From an uncultured Prevotellaceae bacterium (lineage in GTDB: Bacteria > Bacteroidota > Bacteroidia > Bacteroidales > Bacteroidaceae): 46,694 nucleotides of DNA. The notes beneath the pieces were generated by a model, which saw only the letters and a list, made by a program, of their open reading frames with translations, had not been told where the DNA came from and did not search any database. Positions 16,118 to 25,500 of this stretch are shown piece by piece; the first letter of the stretch is position 1, and each line of letters begins with the position of its first letter. Made by a program: the position numbers and the translations under genes. The stretch lies in the NCBI GenBank assembly GCA_900316475.1, contig ONDA01000033.1:1-46694 (forward strand). The letters are read 5' to 3'.

Positions 16118-17587
16118 TTACTCTTCTTCAGCATTTCCGCTTCCCGTCGTCCCGCTGTTCACGGTCGGATTGGGCTGCATACTGGTGTTAGCAAAGAGCT
16201 CGTCCTGCGGGATGGGCAGCACGAAGCGGTCGTTGGGATAGGTCATCACACGGGCGACGGACGTCGTGCCCTGTTCGCGGACAATGTCCTGCTTCCAGCG
16301 GGTCAGGTCGAAGAAGTTGTGACCCTCGAAGCACAGCTCCTTGACGCGCTCGCGACGGATAAGCTGCAACAGCTGGGCGTCGGTGGTGGCACTCATGACG
16401 GCATCGGCCTTCGCGGCACCGACGGCACGGGCAATGATGGCACGGATGTACTGGCGGGCGTCGGCATACTGGCCTAACTGACAGGCGGCCTCAGCGGCGG
16501 TGAGATACTCCTCGGAGAGGCGGAAGAGGAAGGGGTCGTCGCGCTTGGCCTCGCTGCCGGCCACGTTGGTGGCGGAATACTTGCGGCAGCGCTTCTGTCC
16601 GTTGGCATCGCGGAGCAGGCGCAGGCGCAGGTCGTCGGCATCGAAGAGCGACAGCAGGGTGTCGGCAGGCACACAGCTGTTCTCGTAGAACGTCTTCAGG
16701 TAGCCGTTCATCTTGTCGCCGGAGAGACGGAAGATGGCCTCGCCCTGACGGGTCAGGTCGTCGAACATGGCGAGATAGTCGTTGCCCTGGGCCAGCTGCT
16801 GCGAACCGATGGCCTGACGGGCATACTCCAAGGCTTTTGCCCAGTCTTCCATGTAAAGAGATACGCGCGCCTGCATACAGCGGACGGCCTGCAGCGAACC
16901 GTAATGGCAGTCGGCGGCAATGGCGTCGGTGAGCAGTGTGGCGGCGCGGTCGAGGTCGCCAAGCACGGCGGCATAGACCTCGCGGACGGAGGAGCGCGAC
17001 GGGGTGTCGTTGGCTCCGGGGGTGCGCAGCAGCACCGGCACGCCGAGATGACTGGCGTCGGCGCTGTAGTTATAGGGTTGGGCGTAGGCTCGGCACTGGT
17101 CGAAATGGCACATGGCACGGATGAGCAGGGCCTGACCGACGATGCGGTTGCAGTAGTCGCGCTGAGCGGGATAGGCGTCGGCCACATCGGGGCCGTACTC
17201 GATAATGTTGTTGGCATTGGCCTGAGCCACGTAAATCTTTCGCCAGATATAGCCGACGGCACCGGTCACCTGCGACTCGTCGCTGGTGAAATTGTACTGT
17301 GCCACCATGTCGCCACTGGTAGAGGCCGAGGGTAACGACACCATATTGCCGGCCACGTCGCCATACTTGGTGAACTCATTGTCGACGTAGGCGTACATCT
17401 TGTTATAGGTGCCCACGAGGCCGGCGTTGAGTCCCTGAGGGTCGCTGAGGAACGAGGGGATGGTGGCCTTGCCCTTCACGTCGACCTCAAGGAAGTCGGA
17501 GCAGGAGACCCCCACCCAACCTCCCCCTATTAAGGGGAGGAACATATAGATTACCGTCCGAAATATTTGCAATATCTTTTCTTTCAT
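16118..17587 (-). CDS. RagB/SusD family outer-membrane lipoprotein
   Basis: The 489-residue surface lipoprotein forms the lid of the SusC-type channel and binds ligand. Features include the SusD N-terminal start CSDFLEVDVKGKATIPSF, TPR-like helices (ALLIRAMCHFDQCRAYAQPYN) and the C-terminal family signature RRERVKELCFEGHNFFDLTRWK followed by LPIPQDEL and MQPNP. The signal peptide is unusual: LPLIGGGWVGVSC, including the lipobox, is encoded by a dispersed G-rich hairpin repeat (17505-17540). It pairs with the SusC gene 68 bp upstream. The substrate cannot be told; no glycosidase, sulfatase or polysaccharide lyase is nearby, and the adjacent M16 protease hints at peptides. Confidence 0.93.
   Translation of the reverse strand: MKEKILQIFRTVIYMFLPLIGGGWVGVSCSDFLEVDVKGKATIPSFLSDPQGLNAGLVGTYNKMYAYVDNEFTKYGDVAGNMVSLPSASTSGDMVAQYNFTSDESQVTGAVGYIWRKIYVAQANANNIIEYGPDVADAYPAQRDYCNRIVGQALLIRAMCHFDQCRAYAQPYNYSADASHLGVPVLLRTPGANDTPSRSSVREVYAAVLGDLDRAATLLTDAIAADCHYGSLQAVRCMQARVSLYMEDWAKALEYARQAIGSQQLAQGNDYLAMFDDLTRQGEAIFRLSGDKMNGYLKTFYENSCVPADTLLSLFDADDLRLRLLRDANGQKRCRKYSATNVAGSEAKRDDPFLFRLSEEYLTAAEAACQLGQYADARQYIRAIIARAVGAAKADAVMSATTDAQLLQLIRRERVKELCFEGHNFFDLTRWKQDIVREQGTTSVARVMTYPNDRFVLPIPQDELFANTSMQPNPTVNSGTTGSGNAEEE
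17505..17540 (-). repeat. G-rich hairpin repeat, copy inside susD signal peptide
   Basis: On the minus strand CCTCCCC-N7-GGGGAGG is followed by a tail TTGGGTGGGGGTCTC. A related unit occurs at 17623-17655 in the opposite orientation and a third, diverged, at 29186-29213. Here it lies in the coding region and specifies the end of the SusD signal peptide. Confidence 0.6.
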
Positions 17588-17622
17588 ATCCTTGTATTTG
17601 TTCTGTTTGCCTTGTAATTACT

Positions 17623-17655
17623 CCCCTCCCTCACAGGGAGGGGCTGGGGGTGGGT
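17623..17655 (+). repeat. G-rich hairpin repeat between susC and susD
   Basis: CCCCTCCC and GGGAGGGG form a perfect 8-bp stem with a 5-nt loop, followed by the tail CTGGGGGTGGGTC. The repeat abuts the susC stop codon (17656-17658) and lies in the susC-susD spacer, where a hairpin could alter the ratio of the two proteins. Confidence 0.6.
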
Positions 17656-20600
17656 CTAAAATCCAACAGTCACTGCCAACGATACCGACCGCTCGGCGGG
17701 ATAGCCGCTCATGCAGGTCTTGTAGGAGTTGTGGTCGCTGCTGGCATAGGGCGAGTAGGCAAAGAGATTGTTGCCGATGAGCGACACGACACACTGGTTA
17801 AGCCCCAGAGGCTTGATGAGGTCGCGCTCGAAGCGATAGCTGAGCACCACGTTCTGCAAGCGGATGAGGGTCTTGTTGTACAGGTAGCGCGTGGAGTTCA
17901 TCACCGAACTGGTGCTGACGCCCCAGATGGGCTTCGGACTGAGGGCGACGTCGCCGGGCTTCTGCCAGCGGTCGAGCTGCTCCACGGCCTGGTTCTGCGA
18001 CGAGGAGTAGAGACCGTCGGAGAACATGGAGCGGCCGAAGGAGGTGAAGGCATAGCCGCCAAACTGGTAGTTCAGCAGGAAGCGCAGGGAGAAACCCTTA
18101 TACGAGAGGGTGTTGGTCATGCCGCCGGTGACGTCGCTGTGGCTGTTGTCGCCGGCCACGCGGTTGTCGGCGGAATATTGCTTGGTGATGTTGCCCTCCT
18201 TGTCGTACCACATCGGCGAACCGTCGGCAGGGTCGACGCCGGCCCAGCGCACGAGGAACATCGTGCTGACGTCGTAGCCCTCGATATAGGAATAGGTGCC
18301 GAAGTTCTTCTGAATGCCGTTATAGAGCTTCAGCAGGACGTTGGTGTTGTGGGCCAGGTTCAGTTCGGTGGTCCAGCGGAAACCGTCTTCCTTCTGGCTG
18401 ACAATGTTCTTGGTGGTCAGCGTCAGGTCGAAGCCCCGGTTGCGCAGCTCACCGACGTTGCGGTAGACCTTGGTGTCGCCGGTGGTGCGGCTGACGTCGA
18501 GGTTGCTCAGCAGGTTCTTAGTATGGTGGTTGTACCAGTCGAAGTCGATGTCGAAGCGGTTGAGCAGCTCCAGACGGAAACCGAGGTTGGTCTTGTAGGT
18601 AGTCTCCCAGCTCAGCGTGTGGTTGGGGGTGCCGCTCTGCGTACCGCCGTTATTGCCGTTATAGGCGTAGCTCTCGCCATAGGAATAGAGGCCGAGGGCT
18701 TCCTGGGAACCGAGGCGGGAGTTGCCGTTGGCGCCGTAGCTGGCCTTCAGCTTCAGGACGGTAATCCAGGGTATCTTGAAGAACTTCTCGTTATGCACGT
18801 TCCACGACACGCCGACGGAGGCGAAGTCGGCCCAGCGCACGTCGCTGCCAAACTGTGAGTTGCCGTCGCGACGGGCGTTGAAGGTCAGGTAGTAGCGGTG
18901 GTCGAAGGAGTAGCTCACCTGCCCGAGGAACGACGCCTTGCGGGTGGTGCTGCTGTAGTTGGTGCCGTTGCGGCTGTCGGCGTAGGAGACGTCCTGGATA
19001 TAGTCGTTGATGAAGCCCGAACCGGTGGCACCGACGACGGTATAGTCGCGCGAACCGGCCTCGAAACCGGCCAGCACACCAATGGTATGCAGCCCGAAGG
19101 TGCGGTTGAAGTTCAGGCGGTGGATGGTGTTCCAGTTGCTGACGTGGGCCGACTGGCGGGTGCTGTAGCCCTCCTGACCGATGACGGAGGTGCCGCTCCA
19201 GTTCTTCTGCGACGAGTACATCTGCTCGAGGTTGCTCTGGAAGTCGACGCCGAACTGGCCGGTATACGACAGACCGGGCAGGATGTCGTACTTCAGCGAG
19301 AAGTTGGCGTTGACGTAGAGGGCCTTCTGCGTATTCTCGTTCTGCTCGCGCTCGGCAACGCTGTTGAAGAACTTGTAGTCCTTGAACACGGGGTTGCCGT
19401 CGGCATCGACGCCGCTGACCATGCGGTTGTAGAGGCGCAGTGTGCCGTCAGGGTTGTAAGGCGTGAAGATGGGCAGGTTCTCATAGAAATCGCGCCCCAT
19501 GTTGAACAGGTCGTTGGTGTTGTACGATGCTGAGAGGATGGTGTTCAGCTTCACCTTCTGGTGCAGCTGGAAGTCGAGGTTGGAGCGCATGGAGAAGCGC
19601 TGCTGCTTGTTGCCCTTGATGGTCGACTGGTTCTGGTAGTAGGCGCCGGAGAGGTAGTACTTCGCCTTGTCGGAACCGCCGTTCACGCCGACATTGCCCT
19701 GGAATGTAGAGCCGGTGTCGTAGTAGACGTCGAGCCAATCGGTGTCGGTGGTCGAAAACTGGTTCAGCGCATTGTCCTGATAGGGGAAGGCACGGGGGTC
19801 GAGACCGGCATTGGCATACGATTCGCGTGCCAGTTCCATGAACTGCTGGGCATTGAGCACCTTGGGAGCGGTGGAGCGGTCGATGTTGGCAATACCGTAT
19901 TCTACGTTGACACTGACGCTGGTCTTACCCTCACGGCCTTTCTTCGTGGTGACGAGCACAACGCCATTGCCGCCGTCGGCTCCGTAGATGGACGTGGCGG
20001 TAGCATCTTTCAGTACGGTGATGCTCTCAATATCGTCGGGATTGAGAAACGACAGCGGACTGATGGTGTAGTTCTGACCGGGCATCTGGTTGGTGGTGCC
20101 GCCGGTGAACATCGGCACGCCGTCGACAACCCACAGCGGCTCGCTGCTGGCCGACAGTGAACCCTCGCCACGCACACGGACGTTGAAACGGGGACGGGAG
20201 TTGTCGGGCGAGTCGCTGTTGATGTCAATCTTCACGCCGGGAACAAGACCGTCGAGCATCGTGTCGAGACGGCCTTTAGGCAGGTTCTCCAGTTCCTTGG
20301 AGCCTACCTGGTAGGCGGAACCGACAAGGTCGCTACGCTTCTGCATCGTACCGTAGGCTCCTACAATGACCACATCCTTGATGATGGCGGCATCATCCTG
20401 CATACGCACGGTCTGCTCGGCTGTCGAGGCGACGCGCTGCGTCAGCTTCTTCATGCCCACATAGCTGAAGGTGAGCGTGACGGGCAGACTGCCCTTGACG
20501 GTCAGCGTGTAGCGGCCGTCGAGGTCGGTGACGCACATATTCTTAGTGTCCTTCTGCTGCACGGTGACGCCAATGAGGGGGTCGCCCTGGGCGTCGACGA

Positions 20601-20718
20601 CAATGCCGCGCACCACAACGCCGTCGGCCCATGCCGGCAGCACCGACAGAACGGCGAAGAGCCACAGCATGGCGTACCTGGACACCACATAGTTAAAGAA
20701 TTTGGCTTCTTTCTTCAT
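17656..20718 (-). CDS. SusC/RagA family TonB-dependent outer-membrane transporter
   Basis: At 1020 residues this is typical SusC size. After the signal peptide comes a carboxypeptidase-regulatory-like domain (VVRGIVVDAQGDPLIGVTVQ). A plug domain follows, with the SusC signature (PLWVVDGVPMFTGG) and the hallmark DDIESITVLKDATATSIYGA. A C-terminal 22-strand beta-barrel ends in Phe (VTVGF). There is no N-terminal STN/secretin domain, so sigma/anti-sigma signalling through it is unlikely. It imports a ligand captured by the SusD lid using TonB energy. It is the first gene of the operon, with a strong promoter at 20743-20750. No regulator (ECF sigma, hybrid sensor or SusR) is adjacent. Confidence 0.95.
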   Translation of the reverse strand: MKKEAKFFNYVVSRYAMLWLFAVLSVLPAWADGVVVRGIVVDAQGDPLIGVTVQQKDTKNMCVTDLDGRYTLTVKGSLPVTLTFSYVGMKKLTQRVASTAEQTVRMQDDAAIIKDVVIVGAYGTMQKRSDLVGSAYQVGSKELENLPKGRLDTMLDGLVPGVKIDINSDSPDNSRPRFNVRVRGEGSLSASSEPLWVVDGVPMFTGGTTNQMPGQNYTISPLSFLNPDDIESITVLKDATATSIYGADGGNGVVLVTTKKGREGKTSVSVNVEYGIANIDRSTAPKVLNAQQFMELARESYANAGLDPRAFPYQDNALNQFSTTDTDWLDVYYDTGSTFQGNVGVNGGSDKAKYYLSGAYYQNQSTIKGNKQQRFSMRSNLDFQLHQKVKLNTILSASYNTNDLFNMGRDFYENLPIFTPYNPDGTLRLYNRMVSGVDADGNPVFKDYKFFNSVAEREQNENTQKALYVNANFSLKYDILPGLSYTGQFGVDFQSNLEQMYSSQKNWSGTSVIGQEGYSTRQSAHVSNWNTIHRLNFNRTFGLHTIGVLAGFEAGSRDYTVVGATGSGFINDYIQDVSYADSRNGTNYSSTTRKASFLGQVSYSFDHRYYLTFNARRDGNSQFGSDVRWADFASVGVSWNVHNEKFFKIPWITVLKLKASYGANGNSRLGSQEALGLYSYGESYAYNGNNGGTQSGTPNHTLSWETTYKTNLGFRLELLNRFDIDFDWYNHHTKNLLSNLDVSRTTGDTKVYRNVGELRNRGFDLTLTTKNIVSQKEDGFRWTTELNLAHNTNVLLKLYNGIQKNFGTYSYIEGYDVSTMFLVRWAGVDPADGSPMWYDKEGNITKQYSADNRVAGDNSHSDVTGGMTNTLSYKGFSLRFLLNYQFGGYAFTSFGRSMFSDGLYSSSQNQAVEQLDRWQKPGDVALSPKPIWGVSTSSVMNSTRYLYNKTLIRLQNVVLSYRFERDLIKPLGLNQCVVSLIGNNLFAYSPYASSDHNSYKTCMSGYPAERSVSLAVTVGF

Positions 20719-20742
20719 CTCGCTGGTTTACATTTACGCCTG

Positions 20743-20750
20743 CAAAAATA
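20743..20750 (-). promoter_or_regulatory. -7 element TAttTTTG of the SusC operon
   Basis: The minus strand has TTTG, 19 nt, then TATTTTTG, a full match to the Bacteroidetes promoter, 25 bp before the start codon. Confidence 0.72.
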
Positions 20751-20906
20751 CAAAGATTTCTGTAAACAGCAAAAAGATTCGCACATTAATTGGACGGAAA
20801 GTGGCAATTATCTCAGAGGCCGCGACGTTTTCACCTATAAGACTGTTAGTAATGTCAAAGATCGCTTTGTGTCCGTTCGGCTGTCGACTGATGGATGACG
20901 GATAGA

Positions 20907-20984
20907 CTGCTGACGCGCCAGGGAATTGCACCGGAGTTTGCAACCAGATGATGGTCGCACGTATTTTGGCAGACAGAGCAGCAG
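20907..20984 (-). repeat. ~80-bp dispersed repeat, copy A
   Basis: The reverse complement of this stretch matches 28912-28993 at about nine positions in ten; both begin CTGCTGCT and end GCGTCAGCAG. The CTGCTG/CAGCAG ends form short terminal inverted repeats. The two copies are in opposite orientation on either side of the C10 protease operon and RAYT. Confidence 0.75.
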
Positions 20985-21254
20985 CCGTTTCCGACGATAG
21001 GTTTGTGGTGCGCTTGAAGATGTAAGCGACAACCACGTGGTAGATGGTCGGAGTGCCGAATGGCGGTGCAAAGGTACGGAGAAAGACTGGACGGTGCAAG
21101 TGCCAGACGGGGGCTGACGGAATCCTAACTTGTCAAGTGGCTGACAACCAGCGCCGTATGTCCTTTCGCTTCTTTTATACAGTGTCCTGCGGCTTGCCCG
21201 CAAGGACTCGCTCTTCGCGTGCGTGCGCACGCTTCAGCCGAAATGACGAAAGTT

Positions 21255-21626
21255 GGTGACACCTCTTACACCAACCCTGATTATCAGACAGTTGCAGTGC
21301 CAGGTGGTCGCACCAATACCCGCACCAATACCCGCACCTGCAGTCGCACCAACCCCTTCCGCCAATGTTTCACGCCCAAAGCCAAAAACGTACAAGCCGC
21401 TCGTGAAAATTTCCCGGCCTCTCGTAAAAAAATATCGGCCGCTCGTAAATGTTTCACGGCCTCTCAGAAAAACGTCACGGCCTCTCGTAAAAATTTCACG
21501 CCGCGAAATTTTTCTGAGAGGCCGTGAGGTGGTGTGACCTCTGGTGCGAGCATTGGTGCGACTTACACCATGACAGAAGTATACTGTCATTCAGTCAGTT
21601 AAGTGTCAGGTGTAAGAGGTGTCACC
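21255..21626. mobile_element. 372-bp nested palindromic element with perfect 18-bp terminal inverted repeats
   Basis: GGTGACACCTCTTACACC (21255-21272) is the exact reverse complement of 21609-21626. Inside, a second inverted pair (21307-21326 with 21543-21562, 17 of 20 matching) and a third (21476-21498 with 21505-21527, 21 of 23) nest within the first. Five 21-bp tandem units fill 21396-21500. There is no transposase inside, so this resembles a MITE-like or structured repeat. A related copy begins at 46555. No target-site duplication is evident. Confidence 0.65.
21396..21500. repeat. Five 21-bp tandem repeats
   Basis: Units starting at 21396, 21417, 21438, 21459 and 21480 share the pattern GCC[T/G]CTCGTAAAAATTTCACG. 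Because 21 is a multiple of three, several reading frames show 7-residue repeats such as SRPLVKI, which can mislead gene callers. Confidence 0.8.
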
Positions 21627-21648
21627 TATATATATGTTTGTTATTATG

Positions 21649-21711
21649 CCAAAACATAAAGCATCCTATTTTAATAATTTATAACAGATCAGAGAACCGT
21701 CCCCCGATCTA
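21649..21711 (-). repeat. Extended REP copy (63 bp)
   Basis: Sixty of 63 positions match 28849-28911, the segment just upstream of the RAYT gene. The last part (21687-21709) is a REP hairpin: GATCAG, AGAACCGTCC and C-GATC. Direct repetition of the RAYT upstream segment suggests copying from that locus. Confidence 0.75.
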
Positions 21712-22078
21712 GATGACATCGACAGTTCTGTTGATATATCCTAACATATCAGAATATGAATATTCAAATTCGCAGACCTTGCGATAAACCCGTTTTTCGC
21801 ATTTAGGTGTAGGATAATTAGCGGATAATAAGCGGATAATTTCGCGCTAACTCCCTGATAATCAGTAGCGGGTGTAGGATAAGCGGATAATTTGATTTTT
21901 TAGCATATGTGTATGTCGCTGACCCATCTTCTGAATCACGGCAATGCAACTCAGCATCATCACCAAAGTCAACAATCTTCTCATAATATTTTATTTCTTC
22001 TTTTGTTAAATTTATCCTATATTTTTATGTCACTAGTGTGACATTTTCTTTATCATCAAAATTTTACCCAAGAAAAGT

Positions 22079-22101
22079 GATCAGAGAACCGTCACCTGAT
22101 C
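22079..22101. repeat. REP hairpin copy
   Basis: GATCAG at 22079-22084 and CTGATC at 22096-22101 bracket the AGAACCGTC core found in the other REPs. The CTAC/GTAG foot next to the RAYT-flanking copies is missing here. Confidence 0.7.
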
Positions 22102-22274
22102 ATTGTGATTCATTCAGATATTTCGAACGACTCATCCGAATAGTTTCCTTGGGGGTAAAGGGACTATCTCTTTGACTCATTCAGACTATTTGGATGACGC
22201 AAAGAGATTATCTCGATGAAGCAAAAGTGACTTGTTTCCCTGAAAAAATGACATCATTTAGGCTATTTTCGCCA

Positions 22275-22344
22275 TTTGCTGCCACGCTCCGGAACGCCTT
22301 TCTATAAAGCTCTTTCGGAAGATCCGTGGCAGCGTGGCAGCAAA
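22275..22344. repeat. 14-bp perfect inverted repeat with 42-bp spacer
   Basis: TTTGCTGCCACGCT (22275-22288) is the reverse complement of 22331-22344. An extra CGTGGCAGC overlaps the right arm. A-rich sequence follows. Function is not evident. Confidence 0.6.
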
Positions 22345-22408
22345 ATCACGAAAAAAAAATTTTTTTCAATTCACCGCTCGTGGCATCATTAATGGCACCT
22401 TATTCAGA

Positions 22409-22467
22409 AATAACCCAAGGTTATTGAACAATAAGCGTGCCTTATTTTGCAATAACCTTGGGTTATT
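22409..22467. repeat. Triple 17-bp palindrome with 4-bp spacers
   Basis: Three 17-bp palindromes, AATAACCCAAGGTTATT, AATAAGCGTGCCTTATT and AATAACCTTGGGTTATT, start at 22409, 22430 and 22451, exactly 21 bp apart. The outer two are exact reverse complements, so one long or three short hairpins can form. The array lies 77 bp downstream of the C10 protease stop codon and could act as terminator, mRNA stabiliser or protein-binding array. Confidence 0.65.
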
Positions 22468-22543
22468 TGGAATACTCTCTGAGTAATTTTATTTCCGTTC
22501 GGAGAAAAAATGTCGTTCGGAGAAAGCATGTCACCAAACAACA

Positions 22544-25500
22544 TCACTTCAATTTCGTAGAGTATTTCAGCGTGACGGTGCCGTCGGTGGTAATCTCCTT
22601 GGTAATGAGATTTTCAACAGCAACGGCCTGTTCTACAGGTGTCTTACCATCACCATACAGCAGGGGATCGATATCATAACCTGTCACCCTGCTCACCACA
22701 TCAGCAAGGAGAGCATAGGTACCTGTGCCCTTGTAAGTGACATCGTATTCCTTGCTGTCGACACTGGCACGGGTGATGGTGTACTCGCACTCTATCTGGT
22801 GCTGAATGGTGCCATTGAGCAGGAAACCTGTCAAAACAAGTTCATACAAATGTTTTTTCTGTGTGTTGAAATGCGACACAAACTGCTCTGGAGTTTGCTC
22901 GATGAAATCGTTGCTGACATTGATGGTGAACTTGCCTGTAGCAGTCAATCCATTGTAGGCAAACACGCCAGAGATGTCATCGCCAATCTTATAGTTGCCA
23001 GATTCATCGACTGTAATGAAGTTATGCTGGTTGAAGAAACGTTCTAACTCCTTTTGGAAACGCGCCTTCTTGTTCAGAGAATTATCCAAGGGAACAGATT
23101 CATCCCAGTACATGCCGTAGAAACCACCTTCATAAAACTGGTTATTTTCATAGCCTACTGACACTTCCCACTCTACTACTGCTGGGTCGTAAGCCAGTTC
23201 CAGATTTAGGTGGGGCGCCTCAACCTCCACACCGCCATCGGCCAAATCAACGTCACAGTGTACCTTGCCTTTAGCATGAGGAACTGTAAAGTCGTAGGTA
23301 GACTCCTCTTCGTCATCAGTGTTAAGCAGGGTGAGATTACACCTCATCTGGTTCTTGATCAGCGAATATGCTGAGAAATAGCCGATTTCGCCGCAACCCT
23401 TATCGTCGAGTACGCACTCCCACTTCTCCTTATCCTTTATGTATTCCGGCAAATCGGTGAATCGAACCTTCCACCCAGCGTATTTCGATTGCTTGCCTTC
23501 CTCCCATTCAGAGTCTTTCAGGAACACAGCCACAGCGGTGTTCATTACCGTCACGTAGTCCTTTTGTCTCTTATGATAATCCTTTGCGGCCTTGGTCTCC
23601 AACTTCTCCTTGATGGAACTGAACACTTCGGGGAGCACGCTGTTCATCAGTTCGGCATAGTAGTCATCGGAAATCTCCTTTCGTGTCTGTTCGTCAGGAT
23701 AGGGATAGGTGCTTCCGAAGAAAGGACGCTGCCCCACGGCATCCATGCAATAGGTAAACGCGTCGGTTGTCTCATCCCAGAAACGTTCGGTGTACATGTG
23801 TACGGCTTGTTCAATCAGCATCATCAGCCTGTCATGGGTCTTAGCTTTCTCAAAGGCGGGATAGAAATAGTCGAACCAGTCTCTGGGTGAGCGGTAGGCC
23901 AATCCTTTATAGACCGACTGATTACCTACGGCGCCCTGTCCTTCAGGCGTATAATAATAGCGATAGGCCTGATTCAGTTGGGCTTTCTTCAGTTCGTGCG
24001 CCGTCGTGCCCAACTTCTCGATTGCCACACCGATAAAGGCAGCCACACCCATCGAGGCCGACATGATACCAGTTCCGATGGCCGAGGCCATCTGCCCCGT
24101 GGCAAAGCCCAGAATGGTCTTCAGCGTGTTGGAGGCAACACCAATGTTGTCCCCTTGGATAGCATCTCCAATGACGTCGAGCACGGTGGAGGCAGTTCCC
24201 AGATAGCCCACCACGTTGACACACTCGCCCAGGAACTCCGACTCGAAGCCCAGGCCGCTGATGAGGTTATAGCCGCCGTCGATACCGATGGTCTGCCAGA
24301 AGCCAACGTCACTCTTCCATTTCATAATTGCCTGCTGCTCAGGTTCGTCAGACGATACGATATCGAACAGCGTTTCCAACGACTTATTGAGATTCTGGTA
24401 GTGGATGGCAAATTCATCATAAACGGACAGTATAGTTCCTCGGGTGCTGTCGTTCTTCACGGCAAACACACTATATAATGAAAGGTGATCGGTCAGGATG
24501 ACGGCAGCCTCCTTTTCTTTATCGTATTTGAAAAGAACAGGATCCCATTCATCTGTTTCCGTATTATAGTAGGCAGCCTGCACCTTCTCGTCGCTGTTGA
24601 GCTGTATGGGAATGGCTATTCTCGCCACACCACTCAGGTTATGTACCTCACCGGTGTCCGTGAGGAGGGCTACGTCTACCGCCTGTCCTCGTACGATGTC
24701 CTCAACCACTCTTGGCGTCAGCACCGAGTTACGGATACGCATCTGGGCCGGACCGTCGATGACAGTCTTTCCCAAGGTTACCTCACATTTCTGAGCCTTA
24801 ACGGTCAGCGTGGAGTCATTGATATCGAACACCTCACCATCCTCAAACACAAAGCCTGGCGTCCAAGTGATGCTGTCCACGTACATGATATTGGTCTTGA
24901 GGTTGTCCATGCCTGAACGCTTCACAACGAGTGAAGTCTGTCCGTCTGCTGCTTCGTCCATGCTGATGTTGGTGACATCCTTTACTGGCATACGCACATC
25001 CTGCAGGTCCTGACCGTTCTGATGCACCACCATGTAATACTCACGACCAATCAAGGGTGCAGGATCATATTCCTGGTCACCGACAATGTTGGGGAATTTG
25101 CGCCAGCCAGGGGCGGTGGCATACAGTTCCTCCGTGTCTTCGGGCACATGGAGAGTCGCCTCTGGTGAATTCTCGAAGATCTTATCGTTGAAAGTACTGT
25201 CTGTTATCACTGGCGGCACTACAGCTAGACAGGTCAAGTCGCTCAACGTCTCACAATTTTTGAATGCACCTTCCATTTCAACAACTGTAGCAGGAATCGT
25301 GACCGCATCATAGGAAGGCCCTTTCCCTCCTCTACTCGAAATGCAACCGGGTTCCATCCTGACCATTGTTTCTGCAAAAGGAAACATAGTAAAGCCGTCA
25401 GGTTCTCTTATGCCAATAGGCGACCTCTCACCACCCGTTAATACCAGACTCGTCTGGTTCTTGTTATAGATAAATACACCGCCTCCTGAGAAATAAGGAT

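Larger units (their letters stand above)
20719..22543. other. Repeat-rich intergenic region, no convincing gene
   Basis: About 1.8 kb without a credible gene. Short ORFs here have no recognisable domains, and those across 21234-21590 only translate 21-bp tandem repeats. The region instead holds one arm of the ~80-bp inverted repeat pair, the 372-bp nested palindrome, an extended REP copy (21649-21711) and a plain REP (22079-22101). It also holds GGTGTAGGATAA/AGCGGATAAT direct repeats (21806-21891), a 14-bp inverted repeat (22275-22344) and a triple palindrome (22409-22467). Confidence 0.75.

Noticed and set aside
17650-18858. Long plus-strand ORF (about 400 codons) opposite the SusC gene
   Set aside because: It is the antisense shadow of a GC-rich coding region, with Val/Gly/Ala-rich low-complexity translation and no domain; the minus strand encodes an unmistakable SusC.
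20734-21230. Minus-strand ORFs of about 120-130 codons upstream of SusC
   Set aside because: They run across the ~80-bp dispersed repeat and lack domains; no promoter or ribosome binding site supports them.
21396-21500. Possible CRISPR array
   Set aside because: The 21-bp units are contiguous, with no unique spacers and no cas genes nearby.
21234-21590. ORFs with 7-residue repeats (SRPLVKI, RGREIFT types)
   Set aside because: They arise because a 21-bp DNA repeat is open in several frames on both strands, inside a non-coding palindromic element.
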